This document shows positions 12,600 to 14,297 of a stretch of 14,297 nt of DNA, in pieces. This stretch comes from CAZNMF01 sp035547155 (GTDB lineage Bacteria > Acidobacteriota > Vicinamibacteria > Vicinamibacterales > SCN-69-37). The notes beneath the pieces were generated by a model. The model was not told where the DNA came from, ran no database searches, and saw nothing but the letters and a program-made list of their open reading frames with translations. How positions within the stretch are numbered: the first letter of the stretch is position 1; each line of letters begins with the position of its first letter. Position numbers and translations under genes: made by a program. The DNA is taken from NCBI GenBank assembly GCA_035547155.1, contig DASZVJ010000256.1, positions 1-14,297 of the forward strand, written 5' to 3'.

Positions 12600-14297
12600 A
12601 TGGCAGGCATCCTCCTCAATCGAAGCCGGCAAGTTCCTGCCGAGGACACGCCGGCGTTCGGCGGCATCGCCGAACGCTTCCGCCGGGCGGGCGATCTCGA
12701 TCGCGCGATCACGCTCTGCCGCGAGGGCCTGAAGAAATTCCCCGATCAACTGTCCGCCCGCGTCACGCTCGGCTGGTCGCTGCTCGACAAAGGCCAGTAC
12801 GACGAGGCGCGCGCCGAGCTCGAGCGCGTGCTGCGCCGCGCGCCGGACAACCTGGCCGCGATTCGCGGCCTGGCCGAGCTGCACGATCGCAGCGAGGGCG
12901 CGATGCCCTCGATGGACGAGCGGGAGTCCTGGCGATCCGAGGCCGTCGACGTCGAGCAGGCCATTGCGGCCTCGGACATCGACGAGACGAGCGTGGCGGC
13001 GATGCCGCCGGCGGCGCCGACCGACGATCCGTTCGCGCCGATTTCGGTGACGCTCGCGTCCGCCTCGGCGCAACCGTCGCCGGAAGTGCTGCACACGGCG
13101 GATGCCGCCGCGGCCGCGGCCACCGCCGAGGATCTGCTGGTCAGTCATCAGCCCGAGCCGGTCGAAATCGAAAATCCCGCCGCCGCGGCGATGGCCGCAG
13201 GCCTCGAGCTCGACGTCACGCCGTTCGATCCCGGACCGCTGCCGGCGCACGCCGCGCTGCATCGGACGGACACGGACGAGACCGAGACCGCCGATCTCAT
13301 GGCCGCGCTGCAGTCGATGACCGACGGCACGCCCGCGGCCGGCGACATCCTGCTCGACGTCGCGAGTGCCAACGACGTCGAGTCGCTGATCGACGCGGCC
13401 TCGGAGACGCCTGCCGCGTTCGAGATCGAGCCGGCCGTCTCGGCCGCATCGCTCAGCGAGCGTGCGCTCGATTCGGACGTGGTACCCGCGCACGCGGCCA
13501 GCCTCGAATTGTCCGATACCGTCGTGCATGCCGACGCCCTGGACACGTCGGCTGCGCCGGACTTCGTCGACGAGGATCCGCTCGAAGCCGCCGCGCTGGC
13601 CGAGCTGCTGCAGACCGCGTCGGAGCTGTCCACGCCGGACGTCGAGCACGCCACCGAGCCCGCGATTGCCGATCTGTTCGCGCTCGAGCCCGCAGCGGAG
13701 ACGACGCTCGCCGCGGACACGATCGATCTCGCGTCGGCGAGCCACACCGATCTCGCCGATCTCGCGCTGCAACAGGAGTCGCTGTCGTCGGCAGACGCGG
13801 CCGCCCTCTCGATGGACGCATCGATTGCGGAGTCGGACGTCCTCGCGCTCGAGGCCTCGCTGGCCGACGAAGCCGCGCCGACGGATGTCCTCGCACCTGA
13901 GTCCGTCGATCACTTCGCCGCGACGTTCGGCTTCAGCAACGTGCCGGACGCCGACGATGCGATCGCGGAGCACGAGGCGCTCGAAGCCGCTCGCCCTGAG
14001 CTCGTCGAAGGGGCCCGCCCTGAGCTCGTCGAAGGGGCGAGCCTCGCGTCTGTCGAAGCGCCCAGCTCTGAGCTTGTCGAGGGGACGTTCGCGCTCGAAG
14101 CGCAGGACGTGACGGCAATCGAAGCGTCCGATCCCGCGGGCCTGTTGTCCGGCCTGCCGGATACGGTCGAGGCGCCGGGCATCACCGATCGCACGATCGC
14201 ATCAATCGAGGACGCTGCGGCGCTCGAAGAGACGGCGTTCGTGCCCGATCTGAACTACACGCTGGATCTGGCGGATCCGGTGGAGGTCGCCGCGGCC
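12600..14297 (+). CDS. TPR protein with long acidic lysine-free tail (3' end outside window)
   Basis: The frame starting at ATG 12600 stays open for 566 codons to the window edge. Residues about 20-95 form two TPR-like units, with 'AERFRRAGDLDRAITLCREGLKKFP' (split 24-48), 'ARVTLGWSLLDKGQYDEARAELERVL' (53-78) and 'RAPDNLAAIRGLAELHD'. From about residue 98 on the protein is low-complexity Ala/Asp/Glu/Leu/Ser/Thr, probably disordered. It has no lysine after K64 and few arginines. No signal peptide or lipobox is visible, so it is probably cytoplasmic. Four 8-residue units around 464-495 come from a DNA repeat (RPELVEG). The start has no good Shine-Dalgarno sequence. The TPR-plus-acidic-region make-up next to pil genes recalls FimV- or PilF-type accessory proteins, but homology is not shown. 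Confidence 0.8.
   Translation, partial: MAGILLNRSRQVPAEDTPAFGGIAERFRRAGDLDRAITLCREGLKKFPDQLSARVTLGWSLLDKGQYDEARAELERVLRRAPDNLAAIRGLAELHDRSEGAMPSMDERESWRSEAVDVEQAIAASDIDETSVAAMPPAAPTDDPFAPISVTLASASAQPSPEVLHTADAAAAAATAEDLLVSHQPEPVEIENPAAAAMAAGLELDVTPFDPGPLPAHAALHRTDTDETETADLMAALQSMTDGTPAAGDILLDVASANDVESLIDAASETPAAFEIEPAVSAASLSERALDSDVVPAHAASLELSDTVVHADALDTSAAPDFVDEDPLEAAALAELLQTASELSTPDVEHATEPAIADLFALEPAAETTLAADTIDLASASHTDLADLALQQESLSSADAAALSMDASIAESDVLALEASLADEAAPTDVLAPESVDHFAATFGFSNVPDADDAIAEHEALEAARPELVEGARPELVEGASLASVEAPSSELVEGTFALEAQDVTAIEASDPAGLLSGLPDTVEAPGITDRTIASIEDAAALEETAFVPDLNYTLDLADPVEVAAA
13989..14084. repeat. 24-bp repeat units (CCTGAGCTCGTCGAAGGG type) inside the TPR gene
   Basis: Two adjacent units at 13992-14015 and 14016-14039 are nearly identical with a period of 24 bp (key core CCCTGAGCTCGTCGAAGGG). 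A degenerate third unit follows, then a fourth diverged one with GAGCTTGTCGAGGGG at about 14070-14084. In frame they encode RPELVEGA, RPELVEGA, SLASVEAP and SSELVEGT. The core resembles short dispersed repeats seen intergenically in many bacterial genomes. Confidence 0.75.

Noticed and set aside
12530..13900. 456-codon plus-strand frame beginning MSPRGRRKP
   Set aside because: It is an Arg/Gly/Ala-rich shadow starting inside the hairpin. The frame from 12600 has clear TPR units and continues to the window edge.
11514..13973. 819-codon open frame on the minus strand
   Set aside because: It lies antisense to the PKD lipoprotein and TPR genes. It is extremely Arg-rich with no family motifs, typical of the shadow frame of GC-rich genes.

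Overview
The window looks like a high-GC chromosome segment from an Acidobacteriota-type bacterium, most likely Vicinamibacteria-like. The grounds are the C-terminal part of a VWFA-related protein of the acidobacterial kind at the left edge, the GC-rich codon use, the linkage of rplM-rpsI-rpsB-tsf-pyrH-frr to pilMNOPQ, and the family of PKD/lipoprotein genes behind pilQ. The phylum call is inference; no 16S or other decisive marker is present.

Left edge (1-1293): the 3' end of a VWFA-related protein gene (+), a complete tRNA-Ala(CGC) gene (-) with encoded CCA, and a 367-bp gene-free stretch. That stretch holds a second copy of the tRNA anticodon arm and a large nested inverted repeat.

Minus-strand translation operon (6337 down to 1294): rplM, rpsI, rpsB, tsf, pyrH, frr and, last, a divergent threonine-synthase-like PLP enzyme. 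A consensus sigma-70 promoter (TTGACA-17-TATGAT) lies just before rplM. Four of the seven genes appear to start with TTG (rpsI, rpsB, tsf, pyrH). Two gaps carry a GGTTCC-type repeat. The one between tsf and pyrH can fold into a long hairpin, and tsf is bracketed by perfect 19-bp inverted copies.

Plus-strand type IV pilus operon (6593 to the right edge): pilM, pilN, pilO, pilP and pilQ are translationally coupled by ATGA overlaps or 2-nt gaps. Two lipoprotein genes follow: one unrecognised, one with a Big-1-like domain and two PKD domains. After a strong GNRA-capped hairpin comes the start of a TPR protein with a very acidic, lysine-free tail, which runs off the window. A -24/-12 (sigma-54-like) promoter candidate and an upstream dyad cluster precede pilM. 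PilM, PilN, PilO and PilP should form the cytoplasmic/inner-membrane alignment platform that connects to the PilQ secretin. The lipoproteins and the TPR protein are candidates for lineage-specific pilus or secretin accessory factors.

No transposase, CRISPR array, phage gene or toxin-antitoxin pair was seen. The most unusual material is in the repeats: the inverted repeats around tsf, the tRNA-arm copy, and a short dispersed-type repeat read in frame as RPELVEG inside the TPR protein.
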